From the NCBI GenBank assembly GCA_024180945.1, contig JAKSGN010000021.1, positions 744,001 through 808,000 on the forward strand: DNA of 64,000 nt. Direction: 5' to 3'. Origin of the DNA: Macrophomina tecta (lineage: Eukaryota > Ascomycota > Dothideomycetes > Botryosphaeriales > Botryosphaeriaceae). The position numbers were made by a program, and so were the translations under genes. Of this stretch, positions 1 to 11,153 are shown piece after piece (positions within the stretch are counted from its first letter, which is position 1; each line of letters begins with the position of its first letter). The notes below the pieces were generated by a model. The model was not told the DNA's origin and searched no databases. It was given only the letters and a program-made list of their open reading frames with translations.

Positions 1-1410
1 GTTTTTAAGTATAAATTTAATAAAAACGGCTATCTACTAAAATATAAGGCACGTATCTACGTTAGAGGTAATCTATAAATAATCTAAGAAGATATCTTTA
101 TAGCTACCCTAGCCTTTTATATTTTCCGAGCGCTTATGGCTATTATTTACGCCTTTGACCTTAAAATAAGATAATACGACGTTATAAATACGTTTTTATA
201 TATTCTACTTAAGTAAATAACGTACTACAAGCTACTAAAAGAAATAATATTAAAGAATAGGTAAGTTCTTTAACTACTAAAAGCGTTATATGGTCTTAAA
301 GAATTACTAGCGCTTTAGTAACGTTACTTCTATAATATACTTATAGAACTCGGCTTAGAACTAGTTTTAGATACTCTATATCTTTATACGAATAATTATC
401 TATTTGCGTTCTTCTTTATAGATGATATTATTATTGCTTTTTATAAAGACGACGAATGCTATGTAGACGTATTCTAAGAGGACCTATTCTAGCGCTATAA
501 GATATGTATAATAGGCGAAATCTAGTAGTTTTTTATACTACGTATAGTCCGAAATCGATAAGAGCGTTTGCTTTGGCTTTCTTAGGAATTCTATATTAAT
601 AGTCTAATTACTAAATATAACGTTAAGGAAGCGAACGCTCTAGTAATACCTTTACTATAAGATAAGCCTCTTATACTAAATAAGGACTTATACGTAATAC
701 TATAAGACGTTTATATCTTCTAAAGTAAGATAGGATTAGTATAGTTCGCTATAATTAGTATGAGAGCGGATATTGCCTTTATTATATTAGCTCTATTAGC
801 GTACGTAACTAATTCTTTCTATTAATATCTTGTACTAGCGTAGAGACTCCTTAAGTACCTCAAAGAAATAAAGAAACTCGCCCTATACTTTAACGGCTCC
901 GTTTATTAGGATGAATAAAATATCTTTATAATTAGTAGTAACGCAGCATACGTAAACGATTAAGAAACGCGTAGAAGCTACTAAGGCTCGCTCGTTACGC
1001 TATTTAGAGGTCTAGTAGATTAAAAAGCTACTAAATAACTAACCGTTACTATATTAATTACCGAAGCCGAGCTTCTTATCTTATTCGAAATGGCTAAGTA
1101 GTGCTTCTAGTGGAAACGATTCTTTAACTAATTGTAGTTTAATCTAGGCCATCTTATATAGATTTAGTGTGACAACCAAATAACACTATGGCTTATAGAG
1201 GAAAGCGTTGGAAAACTAACAATAAAGCTACGCTATGTTGATATTTATTATTACTAGCTTAGATAAGAAGCGTTAGTAGGTAATATCTACTTTAGATAGA
1301 CGCCTATAGCCGATATAATCATAGACGGACTTATAAAGGTACTGCTAAAGTAGAAGCACTAGGTATTTATTAACTAATTAGGACTTATGCCGCTAACTAG
1401 ATAAAATAAT
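1..1410 (+). mobile_element. Copia (Ty1) retrotransposon remnant, reverse transcriptase and RNase H
   Basis: The plus strand encodes a degraded Copia polyprotein that enters from outside the window. Recognisable stretches, read through stops, are VFKYKFNKNGYLLKYKAR with VRG at the left edge, LLKALYGLKELLAL near 265-310, and the catalytic FIDDIIIAF near 412-440, which corresponds to the Copia YVDD block. A typical Copia C-terminus (FINQLGLMPL) closes it near 1,400. Most codons expected to be CAA, CAG or TGG now read TAA or TAG, as RIP would produce. The element is dead. The 5' LTR and gag lie outside the window. Confidence 0.88.
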
Positions 1411-1740
1411 CGAGTTTCTTTTGTTTTCTTTATTTGACGTTATGCACTCTTATTTTCTTATTTAGATGTATATAGCTTGTAGCTACCCGCTCGGCTAAAT
1501 TATTAGCTACTTATTGGTTATTGCTTTATATTCTATTAAAGTCAGCAATCTAGCCACCTATATAGTTTAATAGTCTAGATGAAGCCAGGTTTAGTTAGTA
1601 ACCCTAAACTATAGCTAATAGAACCCGCTCGCTATTCTTTTTTAGCCTTGAGTTTATAAGTTTAATTCTTAGTTATGTACGTAGTTATTCTTTTTGCCTA
1701 TAGCTACTGTTATATCGTGCGCTGGCTTTACCACTACACG

Positions 1741-1886
1741 AAGGGGGTGTGTTGGAATATCACGTGTATGTACGATAAACTTTAGCTTAGTTATGGAAGA
1801 GGACGGATAAGAGAACTCCCCTAAGCGTCCCTCTTACGCCTTATGCCACTTATTCTCAATTGATGGTATTACTACTAATTCCAACA
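1741..1886 (+). repeat. Polypurine tract and 3' LTR of the Copia element
   Basis: A purine run AAGGGGGTG at 1741-1749 directly precedes a 137-bp LTR. The LTR begins TGTTGGAAT at 1750 and ends with the exact inverted complement ATTCCAACA at 1878-1886. Position and order (RT, untranslated tail, PPT, LTR) fit the 3' end of the element upstream. The LTR keeps several CpA and TpG dinucleotides, so it is less RIP-mutated than the coding part. The partner LTR is outside the window, so the target duplication cannot be tested. Confidence 0.85.
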
Positions 1887-4016
1887 TATTTGCTTAACTT
1901 CTTTATTTCGCTTTAACATATCTGATGACGTATGGTCACGCGAGCCTTAAAATAAAGACTACTACGCATATCTAAGGTATAAAAATAGCTCTTAAGCTTA
2001 TAGAAGCTAAGATAGTTTATATTGGAACATAAATCAATTAATTCGCACTGAATCTAATTGCGGCGTCGTGCTTTTTTCGGTCCAACAGTTTATAATAATT
2101 AAAGGATAATTATCTTTACTAATAACTAAGTAGCATTACGTACACTCGTAATACCTAGTAAGTAGTTCGGGTAATATCTACTAAGGTCTATATTACGAAG
2201 CTAAGAGGGCTCTAGCAGAAGGGCGTATCGGTAGGCTTCTACTATATGCATACGTGCTAGGAAGTGCGTATTCTAGGCTTGAAACTCCTAAAACAAGCCG
2301 ATGACTATATTAAGGATAATAATAGCGGCTATAACGCCGCCCTCGATCTATAAACTAGTAGGAAAGCTAACAGCTATTGCTAGTATAAGCACCTAGGAGT
2401 TAGATTAGCCTTTTCTTCATCCAGGAACACTTAGAAAGTGGTGCGAGACATATGTTTGTTTGCCTAGCCGGACACATGCCCGGCGGAGGCGGCTTCGGAT
2501 TTGTTCTCTGACATCTGAGCAGACTCCAAGAGATGGGTTAGAGGGAGCAGAATTCTGGACAGGCAAGGTCAAAATAACGGGGGAAAAAAAATTAAGTAGT
2601 AAAAGGTAGGTGGGTACAACTGGGTTGAAACTCAGTAGACGCTTGGAAGACAACGCCACCGGTGTAGCCTGGGGATGGGCCAAGCCAGTTCATCAGGCTT
2701 GCCAGGCAGAATCTCTGGGGAAGGAGCGGGCCACATGGCTTCCGTGTACGGGCTATCGCAGTGCCAGGACCAACACCTAGTGGTTTGAACGGCCGGTCCA
2801 GCCAGGTACATATCGCATCCGCATCATGATAATTGAGACGTGGGCTTTCCGCTCCAGCCGATGTTTATGAACCTCTATTCGTCCCTTGTCGTGGGGGCCG
2901 CAAGCGGTGGCTAAGAGCGCGGGTGGTGGAAGCTCTTCGGGGGATGCAACGGGGCTTCTCATGGGCTTAGGAGACGTTAGGGCCCGGACGAGACGCAGCA
3001 ATGGACAACAAGGCGGTGCCGGGCGAGCTTAAACGGCTTGCAGCCGATCTTGTCTTGGCGTGCATCTTGGCTCGGGTGTTGCGGCAAGTTCCCGCATTGG
3101 ACGGGTGATGTACTGTGTAAAGCTTTGACATACGTCAGGGAGGTCTGCTTGGTAACTTACTATGTGTGGCCGCGAAGTCCTACTGCATGCATCCTCATCG
3201 CTGCGGCTGAAAATATCGTTTAGACAAGCGTCTCTACTAGGTAGCCGAGTGTAGAAGCAGTAGGTGGCAGTCTGCAATACGCTATTGCAGGCCGTTAGGT
3301 GCGGCTTCGACGCGATAAAAGTACTTTATCAACGCGCCGACCGCGACTATGATCGGGCTGCCCGCGCTTAGGTAACGTAACTCTTCTTCCAGGGAGGCTC
3401 ATCGAGGGGAACTGGGACACGAAATCCATCCAACGTAAGACTACCGACGCTAGCCCTGTTAAGCCAGCCGATGTAGACGTGCCTTAGGGGTGTGACAGGA
3501 CACCCTTAGACTTACACCTGCCTAAGACCGCTAAGGATATTAATAGGACACAGGGAATGCTCATTGCGCAGAGTTGGTCAAGGCTAACGTGTCATAGACT
3601 CTTAGTGCGGAACATATTAAGGCCCCGAGGCCTCCGACTGCGAAGATAATATGACTCAAACTTCAGAACTCGTTAAGACCTCTCCAAGAGAGCCGATCCG
3701 AAGCAAACATAGACGATCAAGAGGAGAGTCATAATATACGCGGTTCTCGCAATCCAATAGAATGTAACCGGTCGGCTCGATGAGATAAAAAATATAGGCG
3801 ACCCCCATAGCTTCACCTGCGCTCCAAGGCTGCGCGGCTTTATTAGACAGATATATTACTATTTAGCATTACTAGGATTTAGTTTGTAGCATCAGTACAG
3901 CACAATAGAGCGGCGGTATCTTCCCACGAGATCGCCAATGAGCAGATGAGTAGACCTGCTGTCCCGAAGCTCTATTTGGAGTGTGATTATAGTAACATTT
4001 TCCTGGAACAACACTC
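1887..4016. other. Gene-free stretch: RIP-altered sequence then unassigned DNA
   Basis: From 1887 to about 2410 the DNA is AT-rich with RIP-like composition and no family I recognise. From about 2417 base composition becomes ordinary, but every open frame is under 90 codons and none resembles a known protein. The stretch 3300-3860 is intermediate in composition. A short perfect hairpin (CTTAGGGGTGT with its complement, near 3484-3510) lies in it. The last part is probably the 3' flank of the antiporter gene. I see no RNA gene. Confidence 0.5.
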
Positions 4017-5591
4017 TCAGGCAGCCCCACGGACGTCTCCGTTTTCTTCATTCTTCTCGTCGTTGGCCCGCTGTATACCCCAGGCGCCTTCACCGATTTG
4101 TCGCCCTCTGAGCTTGACAAGTGTCCCTACCATCACCGGCCCAATGATCGTGTTGAGTAAGATTGCCCAAACAGCAGTGAAGAAACCCGAGTCGGACACG
4201 TACTCCGTATCGTTATACCCTATTTGCACAATGAGCAGGCCAATCTCTCCGCGCGCCACCATAGCGAAACCCAGCAAAGCTGCTGGTGCAAACAAGGCGC
4301 CCCAACGCAAGGGGCCGCTATCGTTCAGCACATCCTCCCGTTTCCTCCGCGTTCCTTCAACGCTTGTCCAAATAAATACCCATGCGCCGACAACAAACTT
4401 AGAAAATGCCATAAGCAGTGAATATACAATACCGCGCCATACGGTTCCACCACTCCACAGGCTCAGGAAGGGCACAGCGAAGCCGATGCTCGCAAAAAAC
4501 AACGGAGCCATCAGGTACTGCTGCACGTCCAGCAGGTACAGCTCAAAAGTGTGCACAAAAGTGGGGCTCTTGTCCTTCCGTTGTTCCCCTTCTTCGCGGC
4601 TAAGCACGACAAAGGGGCCTTCGGGATGCGTGCTCGGTAGATAAGAGATGACGGTGCCGGCGAGGAACGCGCCGAAGAGAACCGAAGTGCCGGCATACGC
4701 GGCGATGGAGATGAAACCGCAAAGCACCAAGGCCATCAGGAAGATGTTCGAGGCGTGATCGAAGCGGTGAAAGTACTGCTCGATATAGCGCCGGAATAAC
4801 GGTGCTAGGATATATGTAGCGATCAAAGGGGTCAAGATAGCCATCAGCGCTGAGGCGAGAATCGGCCTCCCAATCACCCATCCAATGTTTGACGTGTTCC
4901 CGCCCAATTGCGAGATTACGCTTGACATCACAAGCCCCGTCACGTCGTCTATGACAGCTGCGCTGACAAGTACGCTGCCGACGCGAGTTTGAGAGAGGTC
5001 GACTTCCTTGGACGAGGACGACATAACAGCAAAAGTCGTTCCGAGAGATGTAGCAGACAACGCCGCCCCGATGATGAAAGTCTCGACCGCACCTGTTCTA
5101 ATTCAGCAGGGACAACCGGAAGAAAATCCAAAGTCCTGGGACCGCACCATATCCAAAACCTAAGTACAGCAACAAATAAGACAAGCTGATTGGCATCACC
5201 ACTCCGGTGGTCGCTGCCAGCATGCTTAGCATGAAGTTCTGCTTTAGGAGGTCAAGTCTGGCGGTAAGACCGCCTGCGATTCACAATCAGCCTAGTCATC
5301 CTTAAGAACCAAAACTTAAGAAGAAAGAAAACGCAGCGGACCTTCAAAAATGATTAAGATCAATCCAACATAGCCCAGAGCCAAGAATGTCTCTTGCCAC
5401 GTCTGTGGTATAATATCTGCCAAGGGCCGACCATAGATGATTCCCACGGCGATCTGGCCGATAATTCCGGCTCGAATCACCTTCGCAGAGATCCACTCGG
5501 CTAGGGAAAGGAAGAAGAAGAAAGAAATGATAATGAGTATTTGGACGATATCCGGCTCATGGTACTGGAGGAATTTTTGCGACTCAGCCAT
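4017..5591 (-). CDS. Monovalent cation/proton antiporter, CPA2 (Kef-like) family
   Basis: Integral membrane Na+ or K+/H+ exchanger. I resolve three exons: 5342-5591, 5148-5273 and 4017-5092, with introns of 68 and 55 bp bounded by GT and AG; the joined frame is 483 aa without stops. The start at 5591 (MAESQKF then YHEP) matches where family members begin; an in-frame ATG at 5657 would add 22 residues. Family hallmarks in order are GIIGQIAVGIIYG and LILIIFEGGL (N-terminal helices), then GAALSATSLGTTF and the ion-binding VIDDVTGL with paired Asp, followed by repeated hydrophobic helices. The charged hydrophilic tail (residues about 460-483) is cytosolic by analogy. Nothing is broken. Ion specificity cannot be read from sequence. 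Confidence 0.88.
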
Positions 5592-6234
5592 CTCCGGAGA
5601 AATAAATGGGAAAAATTTGTTAAGGCGACCTCTAAGCTGATATCGGAGAATAAGCATTATACATCAGCGAACAAAGCCAGCGCCACGGCGATGCATCCGG
5701 CAAAAGACGCAAATTTGTGATATCATCGTGTCGTCAATGCGCAACGACAAGCGCTTGGCTTTCTCGGCGTTCGGACCGACGGCCTGGACCGACTTGGCTG
5801 GCTGATCGACTCCTGAACCGAGCAGAGATAAGACACTGCCTAGTGCAAGAGAAAGTAAAACCTCTCCTGAATGAAGATGTAAAATGCCCCTTCATGTTGT
5901 ATCTTTCAACACCCCACCCGGGGCTGCCTGTCTGCTCTGCTTTCTGTATGCAGCAGCTCACTGATTACTACTACTGTTCGTGTTCGAAACATCCACGACA
6001 GGATGAACTTGGCTTTCTGCAAACGCTAGCGCGCTATAAGAAAGTCCGGGGAGGTTTAACCCCAGATTCCACAATGAAAAAAAAAAAAGGGGAGGGGGGG
6101 TTCAAAGAGGAGCACTTTTAGCATAACTCTTTCTAGACTTCCCGGAAGTGGAGACTCCTATCCGAAGTGGGATTGTCATATAACAGAAAATCAGCAAAAC
6201 TCTATATTGCTGCGCAAAGCTATGGAATCAAAAG
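5592..6234. other. Intergenic region between antiporter and kinase genes
   Basis: This is the 5' flank of the antiporter gene and the 3' flank of the kinase gene, both on the minus strand. A purine-rich run (A12 followed by a G-rich tract) lies near 6074-6100. An open frame at 5717-6121 on the plus strand has no resemblance to a known protein and low likelihood of being coding. I see no RNA gene or mobile element. Confidence 0.45.
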
Positions 6235-7746
6235 TCAAGCCACAAGATCAGCCTCCTGCGCAGCCGCGCTACAAACGGAAGCAGACTGAATCCATTCGGA
6301 TCTACTAACTTCATCAATGTTTAAGCGACGATTTGGATTGGGATCGAGAATGGAGTAGACCACATTTCTGCATCGACGCTGCGAAGTCCCTCCGTCAGAC
6401 AAGATCAGTTCAGAATAAGGACCAAACTTACTCTACGCAAGACTTCGATAGGCCTGAACCCCCACTCTGTTTTCCGGTCCTCTAGATATTGCGTGTAGTT
6501 CTCGTCCTCTCCTTTTTTCGCGACACGCCAAAGAAGACCGCCTGTCCTCATTACCATGTAGATGATACCACAGGCCCACACGTCCACCGCGGCAGCGTCG
6601 AACTCTTTGTCCACGTACTGCTCTGGAGAGATGTAAGGCCTCGATCCACAGAGCCGTTTTGCCAGCGTAGGCTTTGATTCCTTGGTCAAGCGAAAGACTT
6701 CTGCGTTGCCAAAATCAGCGATCCTGACAACCCCAGACCTGGTCAGAAGGATGTTCTCGGGCTTCAGATCGCGGTGCGCGACACCGTTCTCATGGAGATA
6801 GGCAACTCCGCGGACGATCTGCTTGAAGAAGCAGTCGGCTTCGACCTCCGCGAGCTGACCTACGGCATCGACGAGCTTGAATAGGTCGCCGCCGCCACAA
6901 TATTCCATGACTTCATGGAAACAGGATCTACCATCCTGCAACAGGTCGAGGGTCTTGACGATGTTGATGTGATGCATTGACGAAGCAATGCAGTACTCAG
7001 ATGCAATACGCCTTTGGTGTTTCTGTTCCGATTCTTTCGGCAACGGTCGCAGCGATTTGATTGCGACAATTTGCTTCGCGTTTCCGGCGGGATGGGTCCT
7101 TTCCGCAATCTTCACCACACCGAAAGCGCCATGCCCAATCGTTCCGGTGCGGATATTGTAGCCACGCGCGGAAAGCTTTCGACGATCCGTTCGAAACTTG
7201 CGGAGGAGGTCTCCAACGGCCTTATCGCAAAACCGTTTGGCGGAACGTAAAGGAAATCTCCCACGCGATTCCACACCCGCTTTGGCTTCCGTTTCTGGGC
7301 CATCGGAGAGAGGACGTGCAACGCACTTTAAGCTTTGCCTCTGGCTGGAAGGCGGCAAATGATGCTCATGCGTGGCGCCCGCGCTTAACCAAGACCGTTT
7401 ATCGGCCGGCAGTGCTTTGGTCGTCGTCTCATCGGGCAGGCTCCGAGAGCTTCTTTGGGCTGATTGGATGGCCACCTCTTGCACGACTTCTCCAGCATCG
7501 TTCTGCGGCGGTAAGTGCAGCCCAGGCGTCCGCCACTCGTAGCCTGAACCTTGGCTATTTGTACATTGTGGATGTGAGTAAGAGTATTAAAATAGCACGA
7601 AACAGCAGGTGGGAAAATTACCTTGATTTCGTGGAGCAATAATTGGCTACTATCGCTGCACTCGATGTGGTGATGACGCTGTCAACAGGCGCCCGTATGG
7701 CTTTTCTGGAGAGCAGACGGAACCAATCCCGAAGAATCATTGTCAT
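6235..7746 (-). CDS. Serine/threonine protein kinase, HAL4/SAT4-like
   Basis: Cytosolic kinase of the fungal HAL4/HAL5/NPR1 group, which in yeast controls the activity and stability of plasma-membrane potassium and nutrient transporters. I resolve three exons, 7622-7746, 6432-7554 and 6235-6378 (introns 67 and 53 bp), giving 463 aa. Residues about 1-175 are a variable basic, Ser-rich head. The kinase domain then shows the glycine loop GHGAFG (about 181-186), VAIK lysine (about 208), HRDLKPEN (Asp about 304), DFG (322-324) and a SPE motif in place of APE. The last exon restores the conserved C-lobe end RNVVYSILDPNPNRR, which the middle exon alone lacks. The first exon is the least certain: the frame is open upstream of 7484 but has no ATG there, so an upstream exon with ATG at 7746 is the best reading. 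All catalytic residues are present. Confidence 0.85.
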
Positions 7747-8889
7747 GTAGACCTTGATCTCATTGGAATGGGACGTAATGAACACCACAAGCAAAATAGT
7801 GTCGACACGGACGCTCACATGACGTTTGATGACAAAAATCGTGAGGCACGCCTGGCGCTGGATCAGCCTTTCCTTCTCATATACTAACACGAAGTGGTAC
7901 CCATAACTAGAATCATTGCAATGGTTGGTAGCGGCAGAAGATCCGATCGTTGCAGTTCTCGCGTTCCCTTTGAACTGCCGTGACGGCGTGCATCTGCGAC
8001 ATTGGAGTGATCGCGGTGGGTGATTCCCATCCGAACGGGTGCAATCCGTAGAAAAAAGCTTCTAGAAAGATCGCCGAACAATTCAGCGTTTACTCAGTCA
8101 TGTTCAGCACACCAGAGAGCGCATACCTGGCACGGAACCAAAAAGCTTGTTCTGATACCACGATTAGAGATAAGCGGCAACCGTAGGCAGTTTTTCAAGA
8201 CAGAGTTCTAGCGACCTGGTAAACGGTGGAAACACTCCTTCGCCGACGGACAAATACGGGATCTTTTATGTCTTGCACGGCCAGCCTTTTAGCGCTTGGT
8301 CATTCTTGGCAGCTGCGGGTCATGGCAAGTCTGCTGGTCCGTTACTGCCACAAAGTGCCGATATCCGCGACCAAGAGCCACGCCAAGCATTCGAGCTCGG
8401 CGTGAATGTGCGACTGCTATGCGCTGCGAGGACCGTGCGTACAGAGAGGACTTTGTTTTCCGCGAGGCAGCGTGCAACAAGCGCTAACTCACCGAATACG
8501 CCAAAAATCAACCAAACCTAGAGGGGGAGGGCAGGGGGGAAGGCACTGCGCGCAGGCTACTCGTAGCTCGGGCTTTCCAGTGCAGAGGTTTTAGGTCACT
8601 ATTTCGCACGCGTTGTCGTTGGCAAGGGTGCGGTATCTGCAGTTTTGTTTGGCGCCGGTGGAGTTTTTCCCCACAGCCCCCGGTTACCATCACTGTCCTG
8701 GAAGCCGCCATCTCTGTGATGCGAAGCTGCCAGGGCGTGAATGCGTTCCGCTAGCGGAAGGACCTGAGGATGTACGGACAGGCCAGCTATAGACAGTCTG
8801 CCTTGGCAGTCTGCGGATGGCGGTGGCTATGAGAGCCTGGAGGAGGCTGCGGCGAGGGGTCAATTCGGAGTCGGTGGAGCAGACAGCTC
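7747..8889. other. Upstream region of the kinase gene and unassigned sequence
   Basis: No convincing gene is seen. Open frames are short, overlap on both strands, and match nothing I know. The proximal part should hold the kinase promoter. The minus strand of about 8680-8890 may be the degraded continuation of the MULE remnant next to it. Confidence 0.4.
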
Positions 8890-9345
8890 GCCTGTCAATA
8901 TGCCCCCCTGCTCCTTGCGCGTACGCGGGTGCCACTGAGGTCAATATCGCATAGCTGAATGCGCCACTTGCTGCTGCGCCGAAGCTCACGCTTCATACGG
9001 TGTTCACGGAGCAAGCCGTGAGTCCTGGCAAAGTTGTCAGCGCACAAGTAGCTCTCACCGTCAGGCGCCTCGTGCGCGCGAAGCAGGTGAGTCTGCTTGA
9101 GTAGCGAGTTCAGAACCTTGTGTGAAACCTCATGCCTGACTTAATCGCTGAATACCTCCTCTGCGGCGGCGAGAGTCGGCATACGTGTGTACTGCATCGC
9201 AAGCTTATTCTTGAGAATCGTGAGCTGATGGCCGAGGTACGTCGCAACGTCGCTCTTGACTTTCAGAAGGTCGCCCGCTGAGGCGAGTAGGTAGCCCTTT
9301 AGTTGGTGATGAGCGCCTTCAAGTCGGCCGAAAACTGAGGTAGGG
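8890..9345 (-). mobile_element. MULE (Mutator-like) transposase C-terminal remnant
   Basis: Read on the minus strand from about 9345, one frame gives LEGAHHQLKGYLLASAGDLL, then KNKLAMQYTRMPTLAAAEE, a stop, and LCADNFARTHGLL with REHRMKRELRR. This order resembles the end of fungal Mutator-like transposases: the block in which siblings read (E)SAH..LK..L..S.GDL, followed by a Cys/His SWIM-type finger with G-L-P-C-x-H. Here the finger is damaged (GLLREH) and at least one stop interrupts it. No terminal inverted repeats were found. The assignment rests on motif memory only. Confidence 0.5.
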
Positions 9346-9379
9346 GCCTGGAAAGACCTTGGGACACTGGAGGTTATAG

Positions 9380-9715
9380 GATACAGTTGTATGATTACCT
9401 GCCAGGCTAGTCTTTTCGCCTAACGACGGACTGGCCATTGCTGGATCAACCAACACCGCAAGCGGATGGGCCGCACCGACCATGAGGAAAGTAAATGCAG
9501 AGAAGTTGAATCGGTCTCCCGCGTCCTCCTCGACTGCCCACTGCTACAAGAAGGCCGGCGAAAGATATACAAAGACAGCGGTCTCATAAAGAACAGCTTC
9601 TTAGCACTACTGGGCGGCAAGCCCCGAGACACACCAAAACTACTCCGGGAAAGGAACCCAAATGCAAAACTTCTGCGACACAACTACAAGCGGTGCTTAA
9701 GTTTACCTAACAATC
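9380..9715 (+). mobile_element. Non-LTR retrotransposon (Tad-like LINE) 3' remnant
   Basis: The plus strand frame through 9466 reads RTGHCWINQHRKRMGRTD, then ESKCREVESVSRVLLDCPLL and EGRRKIY. This is the layout at the end of fungal LINE polyproteins: a TGH..L..H block, a Cys-x-Cys knuckle and an E-(S/T)-V-x-H-x-L-L-x-C-P block. Expected Cys and His positions are partly lost (SKC for CxC, VSRVL for V.HFL). No RT domain remains in the window, so this is a truncated or eroded copy. Its end lies close to the solo LTR. Confidence 0.6.
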
Positions 9716-9741
9716 ACAGCGGTTTAATTAACAGAGACCAG

Positions 9742-9970
9742 CATACTGTTGGAATATTTGATTCAGTAGTGTTTTGGATTCAGTTATGTCTTATACTCGT
9801 TGCACACCTGTCTCAGCAGGTAAGCAAGTTACATACCCGTTTTACCCTAGTAGGTAGAATAGGTATAAGGGAAGCCCGTACGGCCTCCCTCTACTAGATA
9901 TGCCAATCTATGGGAACTCATCTTCATCAGTTGAATCAAGGCTGCCAATTAGTCATTTTCCAACACATAC
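9742..9970 (+). repeat. Solo Copia-type LTR with 5-bp target duplication
   Basis: A 219-bp unit at 9747-9965 starts TGTTGGAATA and ends TTTTCCAACA, so it has TG..CA ends inside a 7-bp inverted repeat (TGTTGGA and TCCAACA). It is flanked on both sides by the exact pentamer CATAC (9742-9746 and 9966-9970). This is the mark of an LTR-retrotransposon insertion reduced to one LTR by recombination. Its first 11 bases match the LTR at 1750, but the rest differs enough that it may be another family. It shows little RIP. Confidence 0.9.
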
Positions 9971-10345
9971 GAAGCAGAACTCCGCTATACCCCTACAATC
10001 CTTACTGCCCGCCCTCCTAACTACCTAATTACTCTCAGAATGTTACACGCAACAATGCATTACTAGAGGAATATCTTCGTAATTTGTAACCTGCACATCG
10101 CTTAGGGTAAATGAGTCCAATGGAACTCAACCCTAAGAGTAAGATGAGATACACGTGGTCACGATAATCTTTCTGAGCTCGGCTTCAGGCTTCAGGGTAG
10201 CCGAAGGGGTTTATTTTAAAAGTATTCTATGGCGCGTCTTTTCCTATGGTCCGTGGAGACCGGCGGATGAATGAATAAATATTATCTTTATTATGTCGTT
10301 CCTCTTTCTTATAGTATCTCTGCTGAATACCCTTTCGATTGTATA
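9971..10345. other. Intergenic, no feature recognised
   Basis: Moderately AT-rich sequence between the solo LTR and the phosphoglycerate-mutase-like pseudogene. No open frame of interest, no repeats that I can pair within the window, and no RNA gene seen. Confidence 0.4.
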
Positions 10346-11001
10346 CTACGGTTTTGCATCTATGGTCGTTTCGACTGGGATAAGCATAAACTCGCCTCCA
10401 TTATCCTTTGCGACGGTGTAACTCTTCCAGACAACCTTTGACAGGTCAATTTCTCGATCTTCTGACAGGAATTTCATAAAACCACCCTGCTTCACAACCA
10501 CGATACCGTTTCTCTCGTTGTCCTTCAACTGCTCGCTCAGTTCCGCCAGTCCCCTTCTCACCCTCGTTGACCGCTCCTCCACCGCCACGTTGCCGGCAGA
10601 GTAGAGCCCCTCTTTCCGTTGCCATGCCTCCGCCAAGCCTCCGAAATACGGCCTGGGGAAAGCTTTCTCCAGTACATCGCGATCGGACCTAGTACCGCAC
10701 TCCTCTCCTGCAGGTCTGGGTTAACCGCAAGCTTGGCCCCGTGTTCTATACAGTACCCAGGGCCGGATTCGAAGTATCGTTTGTGAAGGACGTATGGAAA
10801 GCCAGCTAGGGTAGTTTGAATAGTGCGTTTGAGCGTAGAGGTGAGAATAATGGCAATGCTCGACGGATCAGGGAAAGTCTGGATGAGTTGAGCGGCTTGC
10901 CGGAGGCCAAGCGGGGTCACTAAGGGATCGAGCTAGGAAAAGTCTTTAGAGACGTTGTGAGTGGATTCCGCATAACGGACGAGATCGATTCGTGAAGCCA
11001 T
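10346..11001 (-). pseudogene. Phosphoglycerate-mutase-like (histidine phosphatase) pseudogene
   Basis: Reading from the ATG at 11001, the sequence is that of a fungal phosphoglycerate-mutase-like histidine phosphatase but is broken in several ways. The catalytic R-H motif reads LVRYAE (Tyr at codon 10, 10972-10974). Codon 23 is TAG (10933-10935). The frame then continues through TPLGLRQAAQL and ILTSTLKRTIQTT, and shifts near 10,640-10,700, with the rest (LEKAFPRP, LAEAWQRKEGLYSAGN) in another frame. The second catalytic His is also gone: VVKQGGF where the family has HGGF. The first His change and the stop are both explained by CpA-to-TpA, as RIP produces. It lies beside two transposon remnants. 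Confidence 0.85.
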
Positions 11002-11153
11002 AAGGTTTAATATTGCTATAGGAAGAGGCGTTTATATGTTATTAGTCTCTGCCAAGCTGCGCCGTGTCCTTGGCGTGCACGTGGCGGCACGCCGCTCCTT
11101 GATTGGCCCCTTTTGTTAAGAGGTTACAATTCGCAATGTAAATTAGATCTAAC

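Noticed and set aside
7385..7639. A separate 84-codon minus-strand gene upstream of the kinase
   Set aside because: It overlaps the proposed first intron and second exon of the kinase in another frame and has no recognisable content.
1750..9965. LTRs at 1,750 and 9,747 as the two ends of one Copia element
   Set aside because: They share only the first 11 bases, differ in length (137 against 219 bp), and the second has its own perfect target duplication, so they are separate insertions.
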